Shown: positions 9,350-18,668 of the stretch, one piece after another
Position numbering within the stretch: position 1 is the stretch's first letter
How the letters are laid out: each line of letters begins with the position of its first letter
Source: an uncultured bacterium
Lineage (GTDB): Bacteria; Verrucomicrobiota; Kiritimatiellia; CAIVKH01
DNA length: 64,000 nt
Direction of reading: 5' to 3'
Assembly: GCA_903906425.1 (NCBI GenBank)
Contig: CAIVKH010000325.1
Span: 38,920 to 102,919, forward strand
Notes under the pieces: model-generated
Databases searched by the model: none
Told to the model about the DNA's origin: nothing
What the model saw: the letters and a program-made list of their open reading frames with translations, nothing else
Position numbers and translations under genes: made by a program

Positions 9350-9884
9350 GTTTCACCTCTGCTCGTTCAGCGGTCAGATTCATGTTTACCATTTGACCCC
9401 CCGCCTGCCGATTTGATTTTTTGCGCTTGCTGCGACGTTGATGAACCGACGCAAGGGACAAACGCATTCTCTGGCACAGGTATGCCCATGTCATGCCCCC
9501 GAAGTGAAAACCGTTTTCCGCCTCAAGGGATGCCTTGCGACTAGTGCGACGAGCTTTTGTTTTTAACGGGACTCCCGAAACGAAAAATCCCACTCACGGA
9601 TCAAGGGATGCCTTTTGCTTTTGACGAATTTTGGATTTCGCAGCGGAAGGGTTCCCACGGCCCTGAATGAAGTGGCCCAAGAATTATTGTTTCAGCAGTG
9701 GCAAAGTCAGGCGTTCAGGATGTCCCAATCCTCGCTCGTCCTGCGTCGGAGGATGAGGTGTTCGATGGGGCAGCTAAACAATTTGTCGCCATTGAGATTC
9801 ACGGCGTCGTGGCGGATCGGCCCAAAATCTTGCGACGGACGCAGTCGGATGTAATCTTACTGGTAAGAATAACAGGAGAATACC

Positions 9885-10199
9885 GTGGAAGCATTGGCAA
9901 CAACACGCATGTCCTCAAAGGGGCAGGTCGTAATACCGGAGGACATCCGCAACCGAATGGGACTGCGGACAGGCAACCAGTTCGTCGTGGTGGGCAGGAA
10001 AGATGTGGTGATTTTGAAAAGCATCCAGCCGCCCTCGATGGATGAATTTGACAGCCTGATTCAGGAAACCCGGAGGCAGGCTCGTCGGGCTGGTATGAAG
10101 CCGACGGCGATTTCAAAAGCGATTCATTGTGCTCGGACGAATTCAGACGATGGCAAAAGTTGTTCGCAGTCGACTGCGGAACGGAAGCAGAAGTCGTAA
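9885..10199 (+). CDS. AbrB/MazE/SpoVT-type DNA-binding antitoxin (apparently orphan)
   Basis: TTRMSSKGQVVIPEDIRNRMGLRTGNQFVVVGRKDVVILKSI; no PIN-type toxin ORF follows. Confidence 0.8.
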   Translation: MEALATTRMSSKGQVVIPEDIRNRMGLRTGNQFVVVGRKDVVILKSIQPPSMDEFDSLIQETRRQARRAGMKPTAISKAIHCARTNSDDGKSCSQSTAERKQKS

Positions 10200-10258
10200 A
10201 TGTTGTTTGATGTAAAAGAAAAATTCCCAAAATGGGAACATCGGGGTATATTGACGTA

Positions 10259-10552
10259 ATGAGAGTGATTGCCCGTTCAACGCTGCGAAAGTTCTGGGAG
10301 CGACATCCAGATGCGGAGCAGCCTTTGCGTGCATGGCATTCAGAAGCGGAAAAAGCTGAATGGCGGATTCCGGGGGACATCGAGCGGGATTATCCATCGG
10401 CCAGCATCGTGGGCGGAAATCGTGTTGTGTTCAACGTCTGCGGGAACAAGTACCGGCTTGTGGTGAAGGTGCTGTATGCGTTCGGTGTGGCGTATATCCG
10501 TTTCATTGGCAAACACGGCGATTATGACAGGATAGATGTGGAGACGATCTGA
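10259..10552 (+). CDS. higB: HigB family toxin (mRNA interferase-like)
   Basis: MRVIARSTLRKFWERHPDAEQPLRAWHSEAEKAEWRIPGDIERDYPSASIVGGNRVVFNVCGNKYRLVVKVLYAFGVAYIRFIGKHGDYDRIDVETI. Confidence 0.87.
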   Translation: MRVIARSTLRKFWERHPDAEQPLRAWHSEAEKAEWRIPGDIERDYPSASIVGGNRVVFNVCGNKYRLVVKVLYAFGVAYIRFIGKHGDYDRIDVETI

Positions 10553-10905
10553 TGAAAATTCAACCGATCAAGAGCGAACGGGATCACGAACTGGCGTTGA
10601 AGGAAATTGACCGTCTGTCGGACTCAAAACCGAATACGGCAAACGGCGATTTACTGGAATTGTGGGTGCTATTGGTGGAAGCCTACGAAGCCAAACATCA
10701 CGCCATTCCGCCGCCCGATCCGATTGAGGCGATTAAATTCCGCATGGAACAGATGGGGCTATCCAACACGGATCTTGCTGAATATCTGGGCGGCAAGAAT
10801 CGAGTATCCGAAGTCATGGGCCGCAAACGAAGCCTGTCGGTGAACATGATGAGGCGGTTGCACAAGGAATTGCATATTCCGGCAGATTCGCTGTTGGCGG
10901 TCTGA
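10552..10905 (+). CDS. higA: HigA family HTH antitoxin
   Basis: PDPIEAIKFRMEQMGLSNTDLAEYLGGKNRVSEVMGRKRSLSVNMMRRLHKELHIPADSLL; start overlaps the higB stop. Confidence 0.87.
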   Translation: MKIQPIKSERDHELALKEIDRLSDSKPNTANGDLLELWVLLVEAYEAKHHAIPPPDPIEAIKFRMEQMGLSNTDLAEYLGGKNRVSEVMGRKRSLSVNMMRRLHKELHIPADSLLAV

Positions 10906-10949
10906 TTGTGCGGCTTTGTTCAGAAAAACGTCCATGTTTTCAGTGTTCC

Positions 10950-10968
10950 GGTGGACATAAAGTGGACA
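10950..10968 (+). promoter_or_regulatory. Candidate integrase arm-type sites, right end
   Basis: GGTGGACATAAAGTGGACA; same octamer family as 1271-1290. Confidence 0.5.
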
Positions 10969-11086
10969 CTTTCGACTCTTTTCCCGCTTTTCTCGCTTGT
11001 GTTGTTGATTTTAACGTCCGTCGCAACTGACTAAAAGGCATTGGATTCTGCGATAAATTGGCGATTCCAAACACTAGCCCGGTGCT

Positions 11087-11133
11087 CTTGACATGGAAGA
11101 GGTCACAGGTTCAAGTCCTGTATTGCCCACCAG
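11087..11133 (+). repeat. Right att direct repeat (partial tRNA-Val 3' copy)
   Basis: CTTGACATGGAAGAGGTCACAGGTTCAAGTCCTGTATTGCCCACCAG. Confidence 0.92.
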
Positions 11134-11288
11134 CCCAATACTTCAATTTTCCTAAAGAATTCTGCTGTTTTTGGCGTGTCCGTCATTCGGGGCTTTTGCG
11201 CCAGTTTGGTTGGCAATAGGTTTTCGCCGCCAGCCACCTTCCCAACTGAAAATGGACTTTCGTTGAGCGGGGCGGGTTCCGGTTTTCG

Positions 11289-11597
11289 TCAAGCTGCGGC
11301 ACGGTGGACGTCCGAGTCAGCCGGGTGCAGTTCTTCGCCAATCCACTCTTTGCCATCCCATGAAAACCACCACTGCCCTTCGTTGAATTCAATACCTGCC
11401 AAGCGTGGATATTTCAGGACAACGTGATGCCACGGATGAGCATTGGCAGCGATGAAGGGTGCCTTGTTATGCGACACGAAAACACGGATGTCAGGAGAGC
11501 CGTCGCATCTGTATGAAACAAATACGGGCTGCTTCACTTTCTGTGCCAACAGATCATCGGACAGACTTGCCGTGATGATCTTCTGTTTCGGGTTCAT
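11289..11597 (-). CDS. Hypothetical protein
   Basis: 102-aa ORF MNPKQKIITASLSDDLLAQKVKQPVFVSYRCDGSPDIRVFVSHNKAPFIAANAHPWHHVVLKYPRLAGIEFNEGQWWFSWDGKEWIGEEL. Confidence 0.5.
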   Translation of the reverse strand: MNPKQKIITASLSDDLLAQKVKQPVFVSYRCDGSPDIRVFVSHNKAPFIAANAHPWHHVVLKYPRLAGIEFNEGQWWFSWDGKEWIGEELHPADSDVHRAAA

Positions 11598-11709
11598 GCC
11601 AGAAGTTTATCCAAAATATTCAACATAGCGAGCATGATAAAAGGCACAGACTGAAATTCATCACAGCTGCATTGCCGCAGCGATGAATTTGAAAACCATT
11701 GGGGGTGAA

Positions 11710-11946
11710 CTACGGCGAAAAAACATGCGGTTCGGGAATCACGTCCGCTTCGGCTGATGAGCGTCTTTGGCGCAGAACTTGCGTCATTTCAGGTAAGTCG
11801 GAGATGCGATAATCATTGCCGTCCAACTTGACCCATTCCCCATCCGTCACCATGACGGGTTTCTTGCCGTGCTCCGCCCAATATGCCTCAACGTAATCTT
11901 CAAGGATCGCTTCGGCGTTCACTTCACATGACGATGTTGTTCTCAT
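11710..11946 (-). CDS. Hypothetical protein
   Basis: 78-aa ORF; weak evidence. Confidence 0.35.
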   Translation of the reverse strand: MRTTSSCEVNAEAILEDYVEAYWAEHGKKPVMVTDGEWVKLDGNDYRISDLPEMTQVLRQRRSSAEADVIPEPHVFSP

Positions 11947-12183
11947 GGCTACATCCCATCCTGTCGGGTGAACATTAGCCCGTTTTTCAAGTCCGACAAT
12001 CGTGTTTCGTTCCCACAGGCAGGCGATGCGTCGGATCCTTCTAATTGATTAAATTCGGCGTTTGTTCGTCACTTGGTGTGATTTTGTGACGGGAAACCTT
12101 TGGTTCGAAAAAGACTCGTCAGCGATCAGTCTTGTGCCTGCTCAATTCATCAGGCATAATTCCGCGCAGAGGGAAGAACGATC

Positions 12184-12573
12184 ATGATGGACATTGAATT
12201 CAATTGCCCTAGGTGCAAAGAACGCATCGTTTCTGACGAAAGCATTATTGGCAGAGAAGCGAATTGCCCTCATTGCAATTCGGCCATATTCATCAAAGAC
12301 GTCTCCACGGTTTTGATGGCGGACAGAAAATTGTGCATCTCCTGCAAGGCCGATATCCCGAAGGACAGCATAAATTGTCCCACATGCGGAGTATCGCAGT
12401 CGGCCAAACAAAAGCCTGCGGAATCGGATCTGAAAAGATGCATGACCTGCGGTGCCCACATCGACAGCGATGCAGTCATTTGCCCCAAATGCAAAACACG
12501 TCAGTCGAAGAAAGCCACGCCAGACGCTTCGCACCCGCCTCCTCGCAGCCATGAGTCCAGCATGGGTTTTTGA
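12184..12573 (+). CDS. Multi zinc-ribbon protein
   Basis: MMDIEFNCPRCKERIVSDESIIGREANCPHC...CISCKADIPKDSINCPTCG...CMTCGAHIDSDAVICPKCK. Confidence 0.7.
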   Translation: MMDIEFNCPRCKERIVSDESIIGREANCPHCNSAIFIKDVSTVLMADRKLCISCKADIPKDSINCPTCGVSQSAKQKPAESDLKRCMTCGAHIDSDAVICPKCKTRQSKKATPDASHPPPRSHESSMGF

Positions 12574-12756
12574 GGTCATCTAGTTCAGGCATTTCTTTAC
12601 TGAATGACCTTGGCGGCAATGACGGGAGGTGCAACGCAGCCCCAAAACCGATTGGGTGCCCTGAGCGACTCAATATGAGTATTTCATCAGGGACATGCCC
12701 GTGAAACAAACTACCAGCCCCGCATTGATCTGATGAGGAGCTTGCTCTCAGAAAAT

Positions 12757-12803
12757 TTCCAATGATTGGAAATTCACGCTGCGCAAAGTTCCAATCATTG
12801 GAA
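12757..12803. repeat. Paired-dyad element, copy 2
   Basis: Dyads centred 12764 and 12796 (32 bp apart). Confidence 0.97.
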
Positions 12804-12966
12804 AGGATCGGACGGCGCAAGCGCTCATACGACGCAAACCAGATCCAGCATGGCGCAAAAGGCTTCTTTCGTCCAGGGACGTTCCTGACTAGATTCGGAC
12901 TTTGCGGGCGAAGAAGATGCCGGCAATTATGGTTTGTCCCGGAAATGAAAGAGTGAACACGATGCC

Positions 12967-14223
12967 ATGAAGAGACTTTTCCTGCAACTCATCGCGCTTT
13001 GCTGCGCGGCCTGTGCGCGGGCTGGCGAACTTACCGACTGGCCGCGATGGCGCGGGCCGCATGACGATGGTTGTGCTCAGGCGGGTCTGTATCCGACTTC
13101 ATGGAGCGCGACATCGAACATCCTTTGGAAAACACCCCTTCCAGGCCGCGGCTGTTCGACTCCGATTGTGTGGAAGCAGCATATCTACGTGACCGCGCCC
13201 GTGGAGGGCAAAGACGCACTCCTCGCACTTGATGCGGACGGGATGATTTTATGGCAGGCAACGTTCGGCGCGGAAAACCCCGGCAAACATCGCAACGGAT
13301 CCGGCGCCAATCCATCACCGGTTACAGATGGCGACGGCGTCTTTGTCTATTTCAAGAGCGGCACGCTGGCCGCTGTGGAATTCGACGGCAAGGTTCGCTG
13401 GCAAACCAATCTGCAGGAACGCTGGGGGAAGGTCGTTCTTTACTGGGACATTGGTAACTCGCCGGCGCTTACCGAAAAAGACGTGGTCATCGCGGTGATG
13501 CATGGTGGCGATTCTTACCTCGTTGCCTTCAACCAGCACACCGGAGCGGTCCATTGGAAGGTCGCACGCAACTACAAGACGCCGCTCGAAGGCGATCATA
13601 GTTACACCACGCCGCTCGTCATCCGGCACAATGGCGCCGAGGCGCTGCTCGTCCTCGGCGGCGAGCACCTGACCATCCACGCCGCCGCGGACGGGAAAGT
13701 GCTGTGGTCCTGCGGCGACTTCAATCCCAAGGCCAAAAGCAACTGGCCGCCCGTCGCCTCGCCCGTGCTCGATGGTGACCTCGCGCTTGTGCCTTATGGC
13801 CGCGGCGGGTCTCTTCACGCGATCCGGCTTGCCGGCGAAGGCGACGTGACCGCGACGGGCCGCGCCTGGCAACGGGAGGTGCCCGCGTCGTTTTGCCCGA
13901 CGCCTGCCATCGCCGCAGGCCGCCTCTACAGCGTCAGCGACCGCGGTGAAATCATGTGCGTCGCAACCAGGACGGGACAGACGGAGTGGAGCGGCAGGCT
14001 GCCGGAAAACATGAACCATTATTATTCCTCGCCGCTGCTCGCCGATGGCAAACTCTACTGCGTCCGCGAAGACGGGGCCGTGTTCGTCGTGCGCGCCGGC
14101 GGCACGTTCGAGGTGCTCGCAGAAATTCCGCTTGGCGAGCGCATGATTGCCTCGCCGGTTCCGACCGCCAATCGCCTGCTGCTGCGAGGAGAAAAGAACC
14201 TTCTCTGTGTCGGCGCAAAGTGA
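12967..14223 (+). CDS. PQQ-binding-like beta-propeller repeat protein
   Basis: DWPRWRGPHDDG, LLALDADGMILWQ, TPSLVI-type propeller repeats; paralog of 49781-51016. Confidence 0.85.
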   Translation: MKRLFLQLIALCCAACARAGELTDWPRWRGPHDDGCAQAGLYPTSWSATSNILWKTPLPGRGCSTPIVWKQHIYVTAPVEGKDALLALDADGMILWQATFGAENPGKHRNGSGANPSPVTDGDGVFVYFKSGTLAAVEFDGKVRWQTNLQERWGKVVLYWDIGNSPALTEKDVVIAVMHGGDSYLVAFNQHTGAVHWKVARNYKTPLEGDHSYTTPLVIRHNGAEALLVLGGEHLTIHAAADGKVLWSCGDFNPKAKSNWPPVASPVLDGDLALVPYGRGGSLHAIRLAGEGDVTATGRAWQREVPASFCPTPAIAAGRLYSVSDRGEIMCVATRTGQTEWSGRLPENMNHYYSSPLLADGKLYCVREDGAVFVVRAGGTFEVLAEIPLGERMIASPVPTANRLLLRGEKNLLCVGAK

Positions 14224-14336
14224 GCCTTCGCATTCGGGAAATCAGGGCAAGGCAAGTCTGCCGATTTTGAACGGTGGTAACTTTTGCTTGTCGCTTCTTT
14301 TGTTGCAGGTAGCCTCCACGGAAGAAGGCGGCGGTT

Positions 14337-15758
14337 TTGATGAATGTTGGTTCACAAAAATTATGGCTGGCGCGTGCTCGTAGCGTGATGTGGCACATCA
14401 ACGCGGGCTGGTGGCTGCATTTTTTCCTGCTGCCGGCGCTCGTGATCGCCGCCGGTTGCTCGGCGCTGATCCTCATCGCCCGCAGCCACGGCTGGGCTTC
14501 GCGGCCCTTCGTCATCGCGGCCGCCGCCTTGATCTTTCTCGCCGCGCTGGCGGTGCGACGGGTTGCGCGTAGAAAATTCTTCCGGCTCGACGACGCTCTC
14601 GTCCGCATCGAATCGAACGCGCGGTTGAACAACCGCCTAACGTGTGCCCGCGCGGCCGTCGGCGAGTGGCCGGAATTTGACGCGAACGCTGGCGCGGGAC
14701 TGCGCTGGAATTTTCGCCGCATTCTGATTCCGCTCGCCGCCGCCGCAATTTGCCTCGCCGGTTCCGCGCTCGTTCCGATTCGTTCTGCCGCCGATGCCGC
14801 GTCGCACGAAATTCAGGAACCATCGGCGTGGACGCAAACGCAGCAGTGGATGGACTCGCTCAAGCAGGATGAAGTCGTCCAGCCGAAAGACCTCGACGCA
14901 ATCAAGGACCAGCTCGACGCGCTACGGCGGCAGCCGAAAGATCAGTGGTATGGCCACAACAGCCTCGAAGCCGGCGACCAGCTCCGCGACCAGACGCAGC
15001 AGGGTATTCAGGAACTCGACCGTAATCTTGAGCTCGCCGATTCCGCGCTGAGCCAGTTGATGCAGGCCGCCGAAGAACAGGCCGGCGCGCTTGGAAAAGA
15101 CGGCAAGGAGCAGAACGGCGCAAACGGAAAATCCGGCGACGGGAAAAATGGCGAAAGCAAAACCGGCAACGGCCTCGACAAGCAGACGCAGGAGGCGCTG
15201 CAGAAACAAATGGAGAAAGTGATCGCCGGACTGAAATCCGGATCGCTCAAGCTCGACCCGAAGACGATGCAGCAGCTTTCGAAAATTGATCCGTCGAAGC
15301 TGAAGATGATCGATCCGAAGCAGCTCAAGGAATGCAAGGCGAAGCTCTCGAAATGCAGCAGCGCGTGCAAAAATTGTACGCTTGGCAAGGGCGGCAAAGA
15401 CGCGCAATTCGCCGTCCTTGTCGAAGCGATGGCGCACGGAAATTCGACGTGTAACAAACCCGGCGCGGGCGGTCCCGGCGGCGGCGGCCCACCGGCGCAG
15501 CTCACATTCAGCAAGACCGAGGAAAAAGCGAAGCTCGATGGTCAGGAAGGCGTATCAAGTTCGAGCATGGCGGACGCCGCGATCGGCGATACCGTCGGCG
15601 TCATCAACTCCGCGCACAAAGTGGATCAATCCGAATTCAAAGGCTTGCAGTCTGGCGGCGCGGCGCAGGCCGGCGGCGCGGGCGAAGCCGTCTGGAAAAC
15701 CGAGGTCTTGCCAGAAGAGCAGGCCGCACTGGAGCGATATTTCAGCGAGAAGAAATGA
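14337..15758 (+). CDS. Membrane-anchored protein with Gln/Lys/Gly-rich low-complexity region (MoxR/VWA operon)
   Basis: Two N-terminal TM segments then a charged low-complexity region; immediately upstream of MoxR. Confidence 0.65.
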   Translation: MMNVGSQKLWLARARSVMWHINAGWWLHFFLLPALVIAAGCSALILIARSHGWASRPFVIAAAALIFLAALAVRRVARRKFFRLDDALVRIESNARLNNRLTCARAAVGEWPEFDANAGAGLRWNFRRILIPLAAAAICLAGSALVPIRSAADAASHEIQEPSAWTQTQQWMDSLKQDEVVQPKDLDAIKDQLDALRRQPKDQWYGHNSLEAGDQLRDQTQQGIQELDRNLELADSALSQLMQAAEEQAGALGKDGKEQNGANGKSGDGKNGESKTGNGLDKQTQEALQKQMEKVIAGLKSGSLKLDPKTMQQLSKIDPSKLKMIDPKQLKECKAKLSKCSSACKNCTLGKGGKDAQFAVLVEAMAHGNSTCNKPGAGGPGGGGPPAQLTFSKTEEKAKLDGQEGVSSSSMADAAIGDTVGVINSAHKVDQSEFKGLQSGGAAQAGGAGEAVWKTEVLPEEQAALERYFSEKK

Positions 15759-15767
15759 CCGGAAACC

Positions 15768-16790
15768 GTGGATCAAACGATGCAAAACTTACCGAGTGAA
15801 AACGAAATTGCCGCCGCCGGACAAAAACTGAAGCTGCTGCGCGACGCGCTGAACAACGTGCTCTTCGGGCAGGAGGAATTGATTGATCAGGTGATCACCG
15901 GATTGCTCGCGCGCGGGCATATTTTGCTCGAAGGGTTGCCGGGCCTCGGCAAAACGGAACTGGTGAAGGCGCTCGGCAAGGCGCTGCTGCTCGAAGCGCG
16001 GCGAATTCAATTCACGCCGGATTTGCTGCCGGGCGACATCACCGGAAATCCGATGTTGCAGGAAGTCGATGGCAAGCGCGTTTTCGTTTTTCAAAAAGGC
16101 CCGCTGTTCGCGAACCTCGTTTTGGCCGACGAAATCAACCGCGCGTCGCCGAAGACGCAATCAGCGATGCTCGAAGCGATGCAGGAGCGGCGCGTGTCGG
16201 CGATGGGCGAAGGCCACATGCTGCCCGATCCGTTTTTCGTGCTCGCGACGCAAAATCCGATTGAACTCGAAGGCACGTATCCGCTGCCCGAGGCGCAGCT
16301 CGACCGTTTTCTTTTCAAGCTGAACGTTCAGCCGGGCGGCGTCGCGGTTCTGGAACGTATCGTGAAAAATCGCCGCATCGGCATCGAGCCGGACGTTCCG
16401 CGCGTGTGGTCGCGCGAGGAACTCGTCGGCGTGATTGATCTCGCGGCGCGAATTTACATGCCCGACGTGGTCGCCAACTACATCGCGCGCCTCGTCGCCG
16501 CGACGCATCCGGGCCAGTCGAACGCGGCCAAGCTCGTGAAATACGGCGCGAGTCCGCGCGCGGCCATCGGCCTCGCCGCCGCCGCGAAGGCGCGCGCGCT
16601 TTTGAACGCGCGGATGAACGCGAGCTTCGAGGATGTTCAGTCCGCTGCGGTTCCGGTTCTGCAACACCGCATCGTGCTCGACTACCAGGCGCGCCTCGAA
16701 GGCCAGACCGGCGCGCTCGTCGTCGCCGCGCTCGTCGCCGAAATTCCGATGCAGAATCGGGAATTGCCCGCGACAGTGGAGACGCGATGA
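15768..16790 (+). CDS. MoxR family AAA ATPase
   Basis: LLEGLPGLGKTELVKALGKAL (Walker A), VLADEINRASPKTQSAMLEAMQE (Walker B), ATQNPIELEGTYPLPEAQLDRFLFKL. Confidence 0.96.
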   Translation: MDQTMQNLPSENEIAAAGQKLKLLRDALNNVLFGQEELIDQVITGLLARGHILLEGLPGLGKTELVKALGKALLLEARRIQFTPDLLPGDITGNPMLQEVDGKRVFVFQKGPLFANLVLADEINRASPKTQSAMLEAMQERRVSAMGEGHMLPDPFFVLATQNPIELEGTYPLPEAQLDRFLFKLNVQPGGVAVLERIVKNRRIGIEPDVPRVWSREELVGVIDLAARIYMPDVVANYIARLVAATHPGQSNAAKLVKYGASPRAAIGLAAAAKARALLNARMNASFEDVQSAAVPVLQHRIVLDYQARLEGQTGALVVAALVAEIPMQNRELPATVETR

Positions 16791-18589
16791 ATTTCCAATC
16801 ATTGGAAATTTGCGGGCGCGTGATTTCCAATCATTGGAAACAATCGCAAATTTTACTCATCATCGCGATGGCCGCGCTCGCTTCCGCGAATGCGTCCGCC
16901 GCCGGCCTCCACACGCCGGTCAACAACATCGATCCTCGCAGCGGAATTTCGATCTATGTGGATTCGCCGTTCGACAAGCTTCCACTGTGCGGGTTCGCGC
17001 CGGTTCGGCTCGTCGTGCGGAACGACTCGGCGAAGCGCCACTCGTGGGATTTTGTGTTCATCAGTTCGTCCATGTACGACCAGCGGCAGACGTTCCGGTC
17101 GGGCACGACGGTGGATGTTGATGCGAAGGCGGAACGAATCGTTGAGGTGATGGTGCCGCTGATTCCCTCGCCGACCGGCTACGCATATCCGCAACTCACG
17201 ACGCACGTGTCGGGCTACGGCTGCGAAGGAAACTCGATGGCGATGTGGTCCGCCGGCGGCTACGCGGCGGCCGCATCGACCGAGGCGACATTCGCGATGT
17301 CCGATTCGCTGGCTCTGACAACGTGGAGTTTGCTCGAAACAAAATTGCGCGGCGGCAGTTCGTCGGCCGGCGCAGCGCCGGCCGGCCGGGACATTCCCGG
17401 CTTTCGCTTCGATGCTGCCGCCGCTCCCGGCGATTATCGCGGCTGGCTCGGCTGCGATTCCGTCTGGCTCAGCGAGGATGACTGGCAGAGCTTCGACACG
17501 ATCAAGCGGCAGGCGCTGCTCGACTGGACCAAACTTGGAGGCCGTCTGCACGTCTGCCACAGCGGCGCCGCGCCATCTGCGCTCGCAGATCTCTCCACCG
17601 GCGATGAGACCTTGGGCCTCGGAGTGGTCCTCCGCACGTCGCACGCCAACGCATCGCGACTCGCGGATGAAATCGTGCGGACGATCCGCAAGGAGCAAAG
17701 CCTGCTGCGCACGATCAACAACGGCTTCACGTCAACTTGGCCGCTGCGAAAAGGCGTGCCGGAAATCGTCGTCCACTCGACGCTCATTTTGCTTTTCGTT
17801 TTCGGATTCGCCGTGCTGATCGGCCCGGTGAATTTGTTCGCCCTCGCAAAAAAGAAAATGCACATGCACCTTTTTTGGACGACGCCTGCGCTCTCGATCA
17901 TCGCCAGCGTCGTGCTGGGTCTCGTCATCATTTTACAGGACGGTTTCGGCGGCCGCGGCAACCGCTTCACCGCCGTCTATCTCGATCACGTCGCTCACAA
18001 ATCGTTCGTCGCGCAGGAACAGATCAGCCGCACCGGCGTCCTGCTTTCGCGCACGATTCCGCTGCACGAGCCGTGCTTCATCACCGCCGTCAATACGGAC
18101 GCCGGTTTCATGCATCGCTCGCGCAGCTACGAGCTTGTCGGCGGCACGCTCTCCGGCGACTGGTTCTCGAGCCGCACCGTCCAGGGCCAGCTTCTCTACG
18201 CCGCGCAATCTAGCCGCGCCCGCGTCGAAATCGGCACCGCCGCCGGCGCGCCCGCAGTCATCTCCGGCATTGGAGCGACCCTCGCAGAAATTTATTACCG
18301 CGACGAGAAGGGGAAAATCTGGCGCGCGGAAAATCTCAAGCAGGGCGAGCGAGTGCAGATGAAATCCGCAGCCGAAAGCCAGTTCAAAGAATGGTGGCGG
18401 CATCAAACCGGGACCGCCGACGCCGTTCTGGCCGCGCGCCTCAACGCCCAGCCCGACCAAGACAACTTCTTCTTCGCGACCGCCACCGGCAACACCGAGC
18501 AGATCATCCCGACGCTTCCTGCGATCAAATGGAAGCAGGACGCGCTCCTCTATTTCGGCCCCGTCGCGGCCATCGGGGGCGGAAAATGA
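16787..18589 (+). CDS. Membrane/secreted hypothetical protein of the MoxR operon
   Basis: 600-aa ORF; starts in ATGA overlap with MoxR stop; N-terminus encoded by paired-dyad copy 3; TM near VVHSTLILLFVFGFAVLIGPVNLFALAKKK. Confidence 0.7.
   Translation: MNFQSLEICGRVISNHWKQSQILLIIAMAALASANASAAGLHTPVNNIDPRSGISIYVDSPFDKLPLCGFAPVRLVVRNDSAKRHSWDFVFISSSMYDQRQTFRSGTTVDVDAKAERIVEVMVPLIPSPTGYAYPQLTTHVSGYGCEGNSMAMWSAGGYAAAASTEATFAMSDSLALTTWSLLETKLRGGSSSAGAAPAGRDIPGFRFDAAAAPGDYRGWLGCDSVWLSEDDWQSFDTIKRQALLDWTKLGGRLHVCHSGAAPSALADLSTGDETLGLGVVLRTSHANASRLADEIVRTIRKEQSLLRTINNGFTSTWPLRKGVPEIVVHSTLILLFVFGFAVLIGPVNLFALAKKKMHMHLFWTTPALSIIASVVLGLVIILQDGFGGRGNRFTAVYLDHVAHKSFVAQEQISRTGVLLSRTIPLHEPCFITAVNTDAGFMHRSRSYELVGGTLSGDWFSSRTVQGQLLYAAQSSRARVEIGTAAGAPAVISGIGATLAEIYYRDEKGKIWRAENLKQGERVQMKSAAESQFKEWWRHQTGTADAVLAARLNAQPDQDNFFFATATGNTEQIIPTLPAIKWKQDALLYFGPVAAIGGGK
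16793..16839. repeat. Paired-dyad element, copy 3 (inside 5' end of the 16787 ORF)
   Basis: Dyads centred 16800 and 16832. Confidence 0.97.
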
Positions 18590-18600
18590 ATTCCGAACTT

Positions 18601-18647
18601 TTCCAATCATTGGAAATTCCGGCCGCGCAAACTTCCAATCATTGGAA
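18601..18647. repeat. Paired-dyad element, copy 4
   Basis: Dyads centred 18608 and 18640. Confidence 0.97.
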
Positions 18648-18668
18648 CCCAGGTTTCAGGTCTTCGCC

